Shown here: in pieces, positions 1 to 6,688 of the stretch
How the letters are laid out: each line of letters starts with the position of its first letter
Position numbering within the stretch: the stretch's first letter is position 1
NCBI GenBank assembly: GCA_937988885.1
Contig: CALKHR010000106.1
Location: 1-18,423 of the forward strand
Direction of reading: 5' to 3'
Length of the DNA: 18,423 nucleotides
Origin: an uncultured Roseiflexaceae bacterium
Lineage (GTDB): Bacteria > Chloroflexota > Chloroflexia > Chloroflexales > Roseiflexaceae
Translations under genes and position numbers: made by a program
The notes under the pieces: generated by a model
Seen by the model: the letters and a program-made list of their open reading frames with translations, nothing else
Told to the model about the DNA's origin: nothing
The model's database searches: none

Positions 1-791
1 GGGGAGCGATCAACCTCGGCGGCGGCGAACACGCAGATGTTGCGGCTGTGATGCTGTGGGTCTTCGGGCTGATCGGTGAGGATCACGCCGTAGAGAAAGC
101 TCAGGTCGTGCTCGTGTGGATGCGTGATCGGGAGGCTGGCGTTGATGGCGCGTTTGATCGTCTCGGCGGCGGCCACCAGCTGTGCGGTCTGATCGGGCCG
201 CACGCGCAGCCCCACGCGCTCGGCGGGCAGGATGGCGTAGAACGCGCCACCGAAGGCGACATCGAGCAAGATTGAGCCGTATCCAGGCACATCAATGGAC
301 ACGTCGCGGTGCAGCACGAACGATGGCACATTCACAAATGATACGCGCTCCACGCTGCCATCAGGGCGATGGTGGGCCGTGGCGCGCACAAGGCCAGCCG
401 GAGTATCGAATGCAACTTGGCTTTGTGGGCCGCTCGGCTCGCGCACGCCGCAATCGAACAGGGCGGTGGTGAGCGCGATGATGCCATGCCCGCACATAGT
501 ACTGTAGCCTTGGTTGTGCATAAAGAGCACGCCGAGATCGGCCTCGGGGGTGACGGGCGGTGTGAGCACACAGCCGTACATATTGAAGTGCCCACGAGGC
601 TCCCACATCAGCGCTTGCCGCACATAGTCGAACTGTTCGTGCAGGGCGCGTCGCCGTTCGAGGATGGTTGCGCCTGGTAGTTCGGGCAGGCCGCCTGTGA
701 TGATGCGCAGCGGCTCGCCTGCAGCATGGGCATCGATAGCGGTGATAAGCGTGGTGTCAGCCCGTTGAGGAAGGCTCCACGTTTGCTTCAT
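1..791 (-). CDS. Proline racemase-family enzyme, probable trans-3-hydroxy-L-proline dehydratase (partial)
   Basis: This frame is open from an ATG at 791 to the window edge, giving about 263 residues; the C-terminus is missing. The N-terminal pattern DAHAAGEPLRI (residues 20-30) followed by GG at 33-34, and the catalytic-base motif MCGHG with Cys100, are hallmarks of the proline racemase / 4-hydroxyproline epimerase / trans-3-hydroxyproline dehydratase superfamily. EPRGHFNMYG (64-73), the H-N-x-G-Y-S-T run before MCGHG, FGGAFYA, DLSFLYG and NICVFA fit the trans-3-hydroxyproline dehydratase branch best. The known enzyme removes water from trans-3-hydroxy-L-proline to give pyrroline-2-carboxylate in the cytosol. 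The second active-site residue (Thr in dehydratases, Cys in racemases and epimerases) should follow the final DRSP, but that codon lies outside the window, so the exact reaction is undecided. The ribosome binding site is weak (AAGAAAG about 10 nt upstream). No proline-catabolic neighbour is visible. The family assignment is firm; the substrate is inferred. Confidence 0.88.
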   Translation of the reverse strand, partial: MKQTWSLPQRADTTLITAIDAHAAGEPLRIITGGLPELPGATILERRRALHEQFDYVRQALMWEPRGHFNMYGCVLTPPVTPEADLGVLFMHNQGYSTMCGHGIIALTTALFDCGVREPSGPQSQVAFDTPAGLVRATAHHRPDGSVERVSFVNVPSFVLHRDVSIDVPGYGSILLDVAFGGAFYAILPAERVGLRVRPDQTAQLVAAAETIKRAINASLPITHPHEHDLSFLYGVILTDQPEDPQHHSRNICVFAAAEVDRS

Positions 792-859
792 GATCAATCG
801 ATCTTTCTTTGGCCGAGATCAGAGGCGAAATTGCATCGTTTGCAGGGTGCTTGATGTGG

Positions 860-887
860 ATTGTAGCTTGTCTATACGTTTTGTCAA
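860..887 (-). promoter_or_regulatory. Sigma70-type promoter of the proline racemase-family gene
   Basis: On the minus strand there is a perfect TTGACA (882-887), a 16-bp spacer, and TACAAT (860-865). Transcription would start near 853 and leave a leader of about 60 nt before the ATG at 791. This is the only promoter in the window with both a consensus -35 and a near-consensus -10. The rest of the 792-1016 gap holds only a weak hairpin (arms 936-942 and 954-960) that lacks a T-tract. Confidence 0.7.
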
Positions 888-1016
888 CCAGCAGATTTGC
901 AGTTGATGAAATAGCGTGCGAGGAAAGGTGGAGGGAGCGCAGGCGCGATACGGCTGCGCTTGATTGAGGTGCTGCCTACATTGAAGGGTGGAGAACTGCG
1001 CAATGATGCTGCCAGG

Positions 1017-2192
1017 TTATGCTTCGACATAATTGGCGAGCGATTGGAGTGCGGGCAGCGCGATGGTGAAGGTGGTGCCTTGGCCGACCGAGCTCTCGAA
1101 GGTGATGGTGCCGCCGAACTGCTCGATGATCGACTGGCTAATGCTGAGGCCCAAGCCGCTCCCCTGATATTTGAAGGTGGTGAAGGGCTGGAAGATGCGT
1201 GTTTGCTGTTCGGGCGAGATGCCAACGCCGGTATCCGAGACGGTGATCAGCACCAGCGGGCCTCGGCTGAAGTTGTGGATGGTGAGTTGGCCACCCTGCG
1301 GCATCGCGTTGATCGCATTGAGGATCAGGTTGAGCAGCACTTCGCGCAGTTCTGCCGCATTGCCCTGGATGGGCGGGACAGGTTCGAGCACCGTCTTGAT
1401 GGTGATATCGCGCCGCGATTCGGTGAACGGGTGGGCGAGCCTGAGCGTATCGCGGATCAGCGTGGGCAGCAGCGCCACGGAAGACTCCCCTACCCGGGGT
1501 GATGCGTTTGTTGCGATGTTGAGCATACGGCGCAGCAGTTGTTGGCCATCGTTGGCGGCCCGTCGGATCGCCTGAATATCGGTTTGGAAGGTGGCCACAT
1601 TGGGATCCGTCAGCAACTCTGCATAACCGCTGATCACCATCAGCAAGTTGCGGATATCGTGTGCAGTGCCGGTGACGCGCAGTGTGCGTTGTTGCCAGGC
1701 TTGCAGTTCCTCTTGGAGCTCTTTGATTTGATGATATGCGGAATCCGGCTCAGGCTGCGTTTGCGCCTCCTGCTCGTACACGAGGCGCATGGCAATGATC
1801 GACGCGAGTTGGTTGCCGATGGCCAGGAGCGACGTGGTGAACGATTCGTTCTGCCGCGAGAGGATCAGCCAACCGATATCGCGCCCCATCGATTTAAGTT
1901 CGATATTTGTCACATGGTAGTAGCCTTGGTTATGCAACAGCTTGGTGAGCGAGGCGACGGTGTGCGATTCGTTGCTGAACGTTTTGTAGGGTGAACTGCA
2001 GTACAGGTGTTGGTATGCGCAATGTTGTTGATCGCTCAAAATATCGAGGCGCGTGGCGGGCAGCATATGCGGTAAGGAGCCCTGAAGCGCAGTAAAAAAG
2101 GACGGCAGATCTTCTGCTTCAGCAAGGAGACGTACGATCGGCGCGAAGGTGTGAATAGTACTCGATGGATATGCTGGAACAGAAGATGTCAT
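1017..2192 (-). CDS. GAF-like sensor histidine kinase
   Basis: This 391-residue cytoplasmic sensor kinase autophosphorylates on His and would pass phosphate to a response regulator, which is not in this window. I chose the ATG at 2192 because AAGGA precedes it by 7 nt; an in-frame GTG at 2225 has no comparable site. Residues about 15-140 look like a GAF-type sensor domain, and no membrane segment is visible. A helical linker (about 153-172) leads to the H-box HDIRNLL with His178, then the N-box around 285-297 (LLNLILNAIN), G1 DTGVG at 320-324, an F-box FQPFTTF at 334-340, G2 GSGLGLS at 344-350, and a closing GQGTTF. All catalytic motifs are intact. The kinase is the last gene of the unit that starts at 3203, 88 nt after the 96-residue ORF. 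The ligand is unknown. It lacks the receiver domain of hybrid kinases. Confidence 0.88.
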   Translation of the reverse strand: MTSSVPAYPSSTIHTFAPIVRLLAEAEDLPSFFTALQGSLPHMLPATRLDILSDQQHCAYQHLYCSSPYKTFSNESHTVASLTKLLHNQGYYHVTNIELKSMGRDIGWLILSRQNESFTTSLLAIGNQLASIIAMRLVYEQEAQTQPEPDSAYHQIKELQEELQAWQQRTLRVTGTAHDIRNLLMVISGYAELLTDPNVATFQTDIQAIRRAANDGQQLLRRMLNIATNASPRVGESSVALLPTLIRDTLRLAHPFTESRRDITIKTVLEPVPPIQGNAAELREVLLNLILNAINAMPQGGQLTIHNFSRGPLVLITVSDTGVGISPEQQTRIFQPFTTFKYQGSGLGLSISQSIIEQFGGTITFESSVGQGTTFTIALPALQSLANYVEA

Positions 2193-2280
2193 TGCCGATT
2201 CCTTTAGGATGTCAACGATTATCACGCTTCGATATCAGATCTATGAGTGCTTCTAGCTATCTCTCGCACCTCCTCACAGG

Positions 2281-2571
2281 CTACACCGGTGCGCCATCCA
2301 CCACGTCGGCGAGATCTGCTAGGAACTCATCGATCGTTTGGGCACGTGTGCAAATGTCTGCCAACGTCGCCTGATCCCGGTCATCGAGCCACACAGGGTA
2401 ATGCGGATGCTTGGCGGCTGCGTTGAGCGGATCGTGCAGAAGGTGGGCTGCAAGGCTTGGGTTCGCAGCAGCGAGCAGTGCCAAACGTGTGAGGGCTGGC
2501 CGAGTGCTTTGACCTGGGAGCAACCGCAACGCACTGTTAGGAATGGCTTGCGGTGTTCGAGAGATGCTCAT
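2281..2571 (-). CDS. Hypothetical 96-residue helical protein
   Basis: I do not recognise this protein. It has a good ribosome binding site (AAAGGA, 8 nt before the ATG) and overlaps the last 35 nt of the DUF5317 gene, which argues for real, coupled translation. The product is soluble and helix-prone, with no signal peptide, membrane segment or cysteine pair (one Cys). Its middle has the rhythm ANPSLAAHLLHDPLNAA, followed by LDDRDQATLADI and a closing TIDEFLADLADVV. That pattern of short helices with a D-P step recalls Nif11-like or RiPP leader proteins, but there is no recognisable core peptide or double-glycine cleavage site, so this stays a loose resemblance. It sits between the DUF5317 membrane protein and the histidine kinase, and may act with one of them. 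Confidence 0.6.
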   Translation of the reverse strand: MSISRTPQAIPNSALRLLPGQSTRPALTRLALLAAANPSLAAHLLHDPLNAAAKHPHYPVWLDDRDQATLADICTRAQTIDEFLADLADVVDGAPV

Positions 2572-3085
2572 ACTGAGAATCCTTTGTTATGGGATGGCTG
2601 AAAAGAAGCCAATAGAGAATGCCGCCGACTGCAATAAGATCCCCTGGGCTTGCGATAATTGTGCGCGAACCGGAAAGAATCACGATCCAATCGCTCAAAA
2701 CTGCCAACGTTGGTGATTGCACCACGATATCTTTGGTGCCGGCCATCAGCACATCCTGCGGAACCTGATGCCCGAGCTGTTGGAGCAATTCCGCGCTGAT
2801 CGGCATAGCGCCGCCGTAGAATGCCATCACTAGCAGGTTCAGGTTCACTCCCAACGCGATCAGCAGGATGCCAGGAATGTTGCGGTTCACCAATACCCAC
2901 GCACAGAATGCGCAGACAGTGATGAGAAATTGACCCGGCAGCCAAATGCCGAGCAGGCTGGCTGCTTGAGGCACGGCACTGAGAAGCAACAACGGCCACG
3001 CCTTCGGCATTTGTGGTGGCCGAACGAGGGCGATCAAGCCGCCGCCGAGTGCTCCACCTAGGTAGATCAGTGTGAGCGTATCCAT
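2537..3085 (-). CDS. DUF5317 family membrane protein
   Basis: This 182-residue protein is strongly hydrophobic, with about five membrane segments: roughly residues 4-20, 28-47, 50-65, 70-90 and near the C-terminus. Family-like marks include an RPP after the first helix, NLNLLVMAFYGGAMPI (the conserved N...GG.MP step), LSDWI, and a late SPGDLIAVGG. This is the pattern of DUF5317, a membrane family of unknown function. A longer reading from 3127 would add 14 residues, but the ATG at 3085 lies only 4 nt after the stop of the upstream 37-residue ORF, so coupled reinitiation makes 3085 the better start. Its own ribosome binding site is poor, which agrees with coupling. It is followed by the overlapping 96-residue gene and the histidine kinase. 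The family call rests on motif recognition by eye; function is unknown. Confidence 0.78.
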   Translation of the reverse strand: MDTLTLIYLGGALGGGLIALVRPPQMPKAWPLLLLSAVPQAASLLGIWLPGQFLITVCAFCAWVLVNRNIPGILLIALGVNLNLLVMAFYGGAMPISAELLQQLGHQVPQDVLMAGTKDIVVQSPTLAVLSDWIVILSGSRTIIASPGDLIAVGGILYWLLFSHPITKDSQYEHLSNTASHS

Positions 3086-3089
3086 CGCA

Positions 3090-3203
3090 TTACAAGCCGA
3101 GGAGCGAGCGAGTGCCAGGGAGCGCATACGGAGCTGCGCCAGCGATCAACAGGGTGGCGATCAACAGACCGACGGTGATAGCGTTGACCAATCGAGCTTT
3201 CAT
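3090..3203 (-). CDS. 37-residue hydrophobic peptide, first gene of the DUF5317/kinase unit
   Basis: A short ORF starts at the ATG at 3203, directly behind one of the strongest ribosome binding sites in the window (AGGAGG, 5 nt before the ATG), and ends in TAA at 3090-3092, 4 nt before the DUF5317 ATG. The peptide begins MKARLVNA (two basic residues), continues with a hydrophobic run ITVGLLIATLLIAGAA (residues 9-24), and ends PYALPGTRSLLGL. This is the layout of a signal peptide or single-span microprotein; an A-A-P step after the hydrophobic core could be a signal-peptidase site that releases a short tail of about a dozen residues. Roles that fit are a secreted signal, a small subunit of the DUF5317 protein, or a leader peptide that sets its translation. 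The ribosome binding site and spacing support translation; the role is inference. Confidence 0.6.
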   Translation of the reverse strand: MKARLVNAITVGLLIATLLIAGAAPYALPGTRSLLGL

Positions 3204-3254
3204 GGGTTCCTCCTAGAGTTTGGTAGGTTCACAACATCTGATGGAGGCATTGTC

Positions 3255-3306
3255 GTTGACTGGCTTGACTCGCCGTTGACTGAGAGTTGACTCAATAGTA
3301 TGAGTC
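3255..3306 (-). promoter_or_regulatory. Phased TTGACT direct repeats and palindrome upstream of the peptide/DUF5317/kinase unit
   Basis: Read on the plus strand, GTTGACT or CTTGACT occurs at 3255-3261, 3264-3270, 3275-3281 and 3286-3292. The last three are exactly 11 bp apart, one helical turn, as in PhoB/OmpR-type binding sites. The fourth repeat merges into the inverted repeat GACTCA (3289-3294), ATAGTA, TGAGTC (3301-3306). On the minus strand the spacer reads TACTAT, a plausible -10, with TTGCGA 18 bp upstream as a poor -35. If that is the promoter, the repeats cover the start site and the first transcribed bases, which suggests repression. Confidence 0.5.
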
Positions 3307-3348
3307 GAACAAATACTATCGCAAATAAAATCGGTGCCACCAACACAC

Positions 3349-3383
3349 AAACCCGCGATCAGCACTGGGCTGATCGCGGGTTT
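3349..3383 (-). terminator. Intrinsic terminator of ileS
   Basis: There is a perfect 15-bp stem (3349-3363 with 3369-3383) and a 5-nt loop, about 27 nt after the ileS stop. On the minus strand the stem ends in TTT and is followed by GTGTGTTGG, a weak but usable T-rich tract. The GC-rich arms (ACCCGCGATCAGC) are typical of a rho-independent terminator. It insulates the downstream peptide/DUF5317 unit from ileS transcription. Confidence 0.85.
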
Positions 3384-3409
3384 GGGAATACTCAATAGCG
3401 ATTGATGGG

Positions 3410-6400
3410 TTAGCGGCGCACAACCCCAACGCGGATATTCTGCCCATCGAGCTCAAGCGTCTCAACGTGAGCATTATCCGCAGGTTCAGTGAGCAGCAGG
3501 TCGTCGGCCAGTGTCTCGGCGCGAATATAATCGCCCCACTTCTGCACCACCTGCTCGATGGTCGCGTTCTCGGCCACACCACCCAAGTAGACGGCAATGC
3601 GATCCGAGATGTCGAAGTTGGCGCTCTTGCGAGCATCCTGAATGTTGCGCACCAGTTCGCGGGCCAAGCCCTCCTCGATCAACTCTGGCGTCAGGCTGGT
3701 ATCGAGCGCCACCAACACACCGTCGGCCTCGGCCACCGCGTAGCCCTCGGGAGAACTGGTCTCGACCAGCAACTCCTCCGGCAGCAGTTCGAGCGTCTGA
3801 CCATCGACCGTCAGCGTCACGTTGCGGCCTTCCTCGACCGCCAACGCAGCGTCGCGGGCAGCGTCGCCGCTGAGTTCGCGGAGCGCAGCGCTCAGCGCCG
3901 GCACCAGTTTGCCGTACTTCTTGCCGACCAAGCGCAGGTTCGGCTTGAAGCGGTACTCCACCAGCGAAGTGGTAGTATCGAGGTAACGCACGCTCTTGAT
4001 GTTCAACTCATCGCGCAACTCGGCCTCGAAGCGGCGCAGACCCTCGGTGGCCGCCGTGGTGGGCGCGCGCACCCACAACTCCTTCAACGGCTGGCGCACT
4101 TTGATGCCAGCGCTCTTGCGGGCGGCGCGACCCAAGCCCACCGCCGTGAGCAGTGTCTCGGTATCGGCCACCATCCGCTCGTCGAGCAGTGAGGTGTCGC
4201 ACACGGGCCAAGGCGCCAAGTGGACGCTTTCGGGCTGGGCGCCCTTGGTCGCCTCGTTGTGCAGGCCCGCCAAGTTCTGGTACATCGCCTCCGAGATGAA
4301 CGGGATGAACGGCGCCGAGAGCTTGGTGACGGTCAACAGACAGGTGTAGAGCGTCTGATACGCGGCCTGCTTGTCGGCATCGCTCTCGGCCTTCCAGAAG
4401 CGGCGGCGGTTGCGGCGCACATACCAGTTCGATAGCTCGTCCACGAACGCCTCGATGTCGCGGGCTGCACCCGTCACATCGTACGACTCCAGGTTGGCGG
4501 TGACATCGCGCACCAGCGCGTTCAAGCGCGCCAAGGCCCAGCGGTCGATCGGCGTGAGCGCCTCCTGGTCGATTTTCTGGTCGCTGGGCTGCCAGCCATC
4601 CAAGTTCGCGTAGGTCACGAAGAAGGCGTAGGTGTTCCAGAGCGTGAGCATAAACTTGCGCAGGCTCTCGTTCACCAGGGCGCTTGAGAAGCGGCGCGGG
4701 CTGCCGGGAGGGCTAGCGGTGAACAGGTACCAGCGCAGCGCATCGGCACCGTGCTCGCCGATCACGGCCCAGGGATCGACCACATTGCCGCGCGACTTGC
4801 TCATCTTCTGGCCTTCGCCGTCGAGGATGTGGCCCAGACAGATCACATTCTTGAAGGCTGGCCGATCGAACAGCAGCGTCGAGACGGCGTGCAGTGTGTA
4901 GAACCAGCCGCGCGTCTGATCAACGGCCTCGCAGATGTAATCGGCCTGCTTGGCCAGCTCGTAGATCTCGTGCTGCTCCATCGGGTAGTGCCACTGCGCC
5001 ACTGGCATCGAACCGCTGTCGAACCAGCAGTCGGCCACATCGGGGATGCGGCGCATCGTGCCGTGGCCGTCGGGCGCTTCCCAGGTGATCTCATCGACAT
5101 ACGGGCGGTGCAGGTCGAGATCCTTGAGGCTGCGACCCACCTTCGCTTCCAACTCGGCCAGCGAGCCGATGCACTCCATATACTCGCCGTCGTCCGAGAT
5201 CCAGATCGGCAGCGGCGTGCCCCAGTAGCGCTCACGCGAAATGGCCCAGTCGATGTTGTTCTGCAGCCAGTTGCCGAACCGTCCCTCGCGGATGTGGTCG
5301 GGCACCCAGTGGATCTGTTGGTTGTTGGCGATCAGCGCATCCTTCTTGGCGGTGGTGCGGATGTACCAACTGCGCTTGGCGTAGTAGAGCAACGGCGTGT
5401 TACAGCGCCAGCAGAACGGGTAGGAGTGCTTGACGCGCCCACTGCGGAACAGCAGGCCGCGCTCGCGCAGATTCTTGGTGATATCCGGGTCGGCATCCTT
5501 GAAGAACTTGCCGGTGAAGGGCAGATCGCCGAACTCGGGCATGACGATGCCGTTCAGATCGACCGAGAACAGCGTGGGTAGGCCGTGCTTGCGGCCCACT
5601 TCCAAGTCGCCATACGCGGGAGCGATGTGCACCACGCCGGTACCATCTTCCAACGACACGAAATCGTCGGTGATCACGCGGTAGGCGCTGTTCCAATCGA
5701 TCTTGTCGCCGGGGCCAGGGACGCCGTCGAACACGCGCTGGTAGCGCAGATTCGTCAGTTCGGTGCCGCGGAAGGTCTTGAGCACGGTAGCCGCTTCGCC
5801 CAGCACGCTGTTCACCAGCACCGCGCCCATGATCAGCCGCTCGCCGTCGAGTTCGACCAATGCGTATTCCGCGTCGGGCTTGATGGCCAGCGCCACGTTT
5901 GCAGGAAGCGTCCAGGGCGTCGTCGTCCAGGCCAGGAACGAGGCACCCGCCAACTCCTTCGCCAACGGATGCACGCTGCCGTCGGGAGTAGGCTCCTCAG
6001 TCACGCGGAAGCGAATCCAAACCGAAGGATCATCCACATCTTCCTTAAAGCCCAGCGATACTTCGTGATCGGAGAGCGACGTGCCACAGCGCGGGCAGTG
6101 CATGGTCACCTTGTAATCGCGGAACAACAGGTTCTTGTCCCACAATTGACGCAGGATCCACCACAAGCTCTCGATGTAGTCGTTTTCGTAGGTGATGTAC
6201 GCGTCTTCGCTGACCCAGTAGGCGATGCGCTGAGTAAAGACCTTCCAATCCTGAATGTAATCCCACACGCTTTGGCGGCAGCGGGCATTAAATTCGGCGA
6301 TACCGTAGCGCTCGATATCGGGCTTGCCACGGAAGCCAAGGATCTTCTCGACCTCAATCTCAACGGGTAGGCCGTGGGTATCCCAACCTTCGCGTCGGCC

Positions 6401-6634
6401 AATAATCTTGTAGCCCTGCATCGAGCGATAACGGCAGATAATATCCTTGAAAATGCGGCTAATCGCGTGATGCAGGCCCGGGCGACCGTTCGCGGTGGGT
6501 GGGCCTTCGTAAAACACAAAAGGCTTATCGCCGGAAGCTAAATTCTTCTCGACGATGTTTTGCTCTTTCCAAAGATTTAAAATCGACTCTTCAAGCTGAG
6601 GAAATTGAACTTTTGTATCGACAGGCTGGAACAT
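3410..6634 (-). CDS. ileS: Isoleucyl-tRNA synthetase, type 2 (eukaryote-like)
   Basis: This 1074-residue cytosolic enzyme charges tRNA-Ile with isoleucine. The N-terminus carries FYEGPPTANGRPGLHHA (41-57): the class I signature is GLHH at 53-56 in place of HxGH. The editing domain shows WTTTPWTLPANVA, and KMSKS is at 610-614 in GQKMSKSRGN. Zinc-type CPRCG and CWRCN pairs are present. The length and the long C-terminal extension fit IleRS type 2, the group related to eukaryotic cytosolic enzymes, rather than the shorter type 1 of about 930 residues. The start at 6634 is supported by GAGGAG shortly upstream. The gene has a consensus -10 just upstream and a strong terminator downstream, so it is probably monocistronic. 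There is no room for a T-box leader in the 54-nt gap. The call is secure. Confidence 0.98.
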   Translation of the reverse strand: MFQPVDTKVQFPQLEESILNLWKEQNIVEKNLASGDKPFVFYEGPPTANGRPGLHHAISRIFKDIICRYRSMQGYKIIGRREGWDTHGLPVEIEVEKILGFRGKPDIERYGIAEFNARCRQSVWDYIQDWKVFTQRIAYWVSEDAYITYENDYIESLWWILRQLWDKNLLFRDYKVTMHCPRCGTSLSDHEVSLGFKEDVDDPSVWIRFRVTEEPTPDGSVHPLAKELAGASFLAWTTTPWTLPANVALAIKPDAEYALVELDGERLIMGAVLVNSVLGEAATVLKTFRGTELTNLRYQRVFDGVPGPGDKIDWNSAYRVITDDFVSLEDGTGVVHIAPAYGDLEVGRKHGLPTLFSVDLNGIVMPEFGDLPFTGKFFKDADPDITKNLRERGLLFRSGRVKHSYPFCWRCNTPLLYYAKRSWYIRTTAKKDALIANNQQIHWVPDHIREGRFGNWLQNNIDWAISRERYWGTPLPIWISDDGEYMECIGSLAELEAKVGRSLKDLDLHRPYVDEITWEAPDGHGTMRRIPDVADCWFDSGSMPVAQWHYPMEQHEIYELAKQADYICEAVDQTRGWFYTLHAVSTLLFDRPAFKNVICLGHILDGEGQKMSKSRGNVVDPWAVIGEHGADALRWYLFTASPPGSPRRFSSALVNESLRKFMLTLWNTYAFFVTYANLDGWQPSDQKIDQEALTPIDRWALARLNALVRDVTANLESYDVTGAARDIEAFVDELSNWYVRRNRRRFWKAESDADKQAAYQTLYTCLLTVTKLSAPFIPFISEAMYQNLAGLHNEATKGAQPESVHLAPWPVCDTSLLDERMVADTETLLTAVGLGRAARKSAGIKVRQPLKELWVRAPTTAATEGLRRFEAELRDELNIKSVRYLDTTTSLVEYRFKPNLRLVGKKYGKLVPALSAALRELSGDAARDAALAVEEGRNVTLTVDGQTLELLPEELLVETSSPEGYAVAEADGVLVALDTSLTPELIEEGLARELVRNIQDARKSANFDISDRIAVYLGGVAENATIEQVVQKWGDYIRAETLADDLLLTEPADNAHVETLELDGQNIRVGVVRR

Positions 6635-6677
6635 ATGGACTCCTCGGTCAGCGCATGTACCTTCGAAACTAGGCGCT

Positions 6678-6683
6678 ATTATA
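6678..6683 (-). promoter_or_regulatory. -10 element of the ileS promoter
   Basis: The minus strand carries a perfect TATAAT here, 6 bp after the stop codon of the permease gene and 44 nt before the ileS ATG. No good -35 is visible at 16-18 bp (it would lie inside the permease gene), and the base context is CGG rather than TGN. A start near 6671 would give a leader of about 36 nt. Confidence 0.55.
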
Positions 6684-6688
6684 CCGCA

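Noticed and set aside
936..960. Hairpin AGCGCAG/CTGCGCT after the histidine kinase gene as a terminator
   Set aside because: A 7-bp stem with an 11-nt loop and no T-tract on either strand.
2264..2280. GAGGAGGTGCGAG on the minus strand as the ribosome binding site of another small ORF
   Set aside because: No start codon follows at a usable distance before an in-frame TAG; left as an orphan purine-rich run.
3467..6370. Several long plus-strand open frames inside ileS, and similar ones opposite mreB, mrdA and minD
   Set aside because: They are antisense shadows of clear genes, with no ribosome binding sites and compositions typical of out-of-frame reading.
6635..6688. T-box riboswitch in front of ileS
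   Set aside because: The gap is only 54 nt, and the transcript leader about 36 nt, too short for a T-box.
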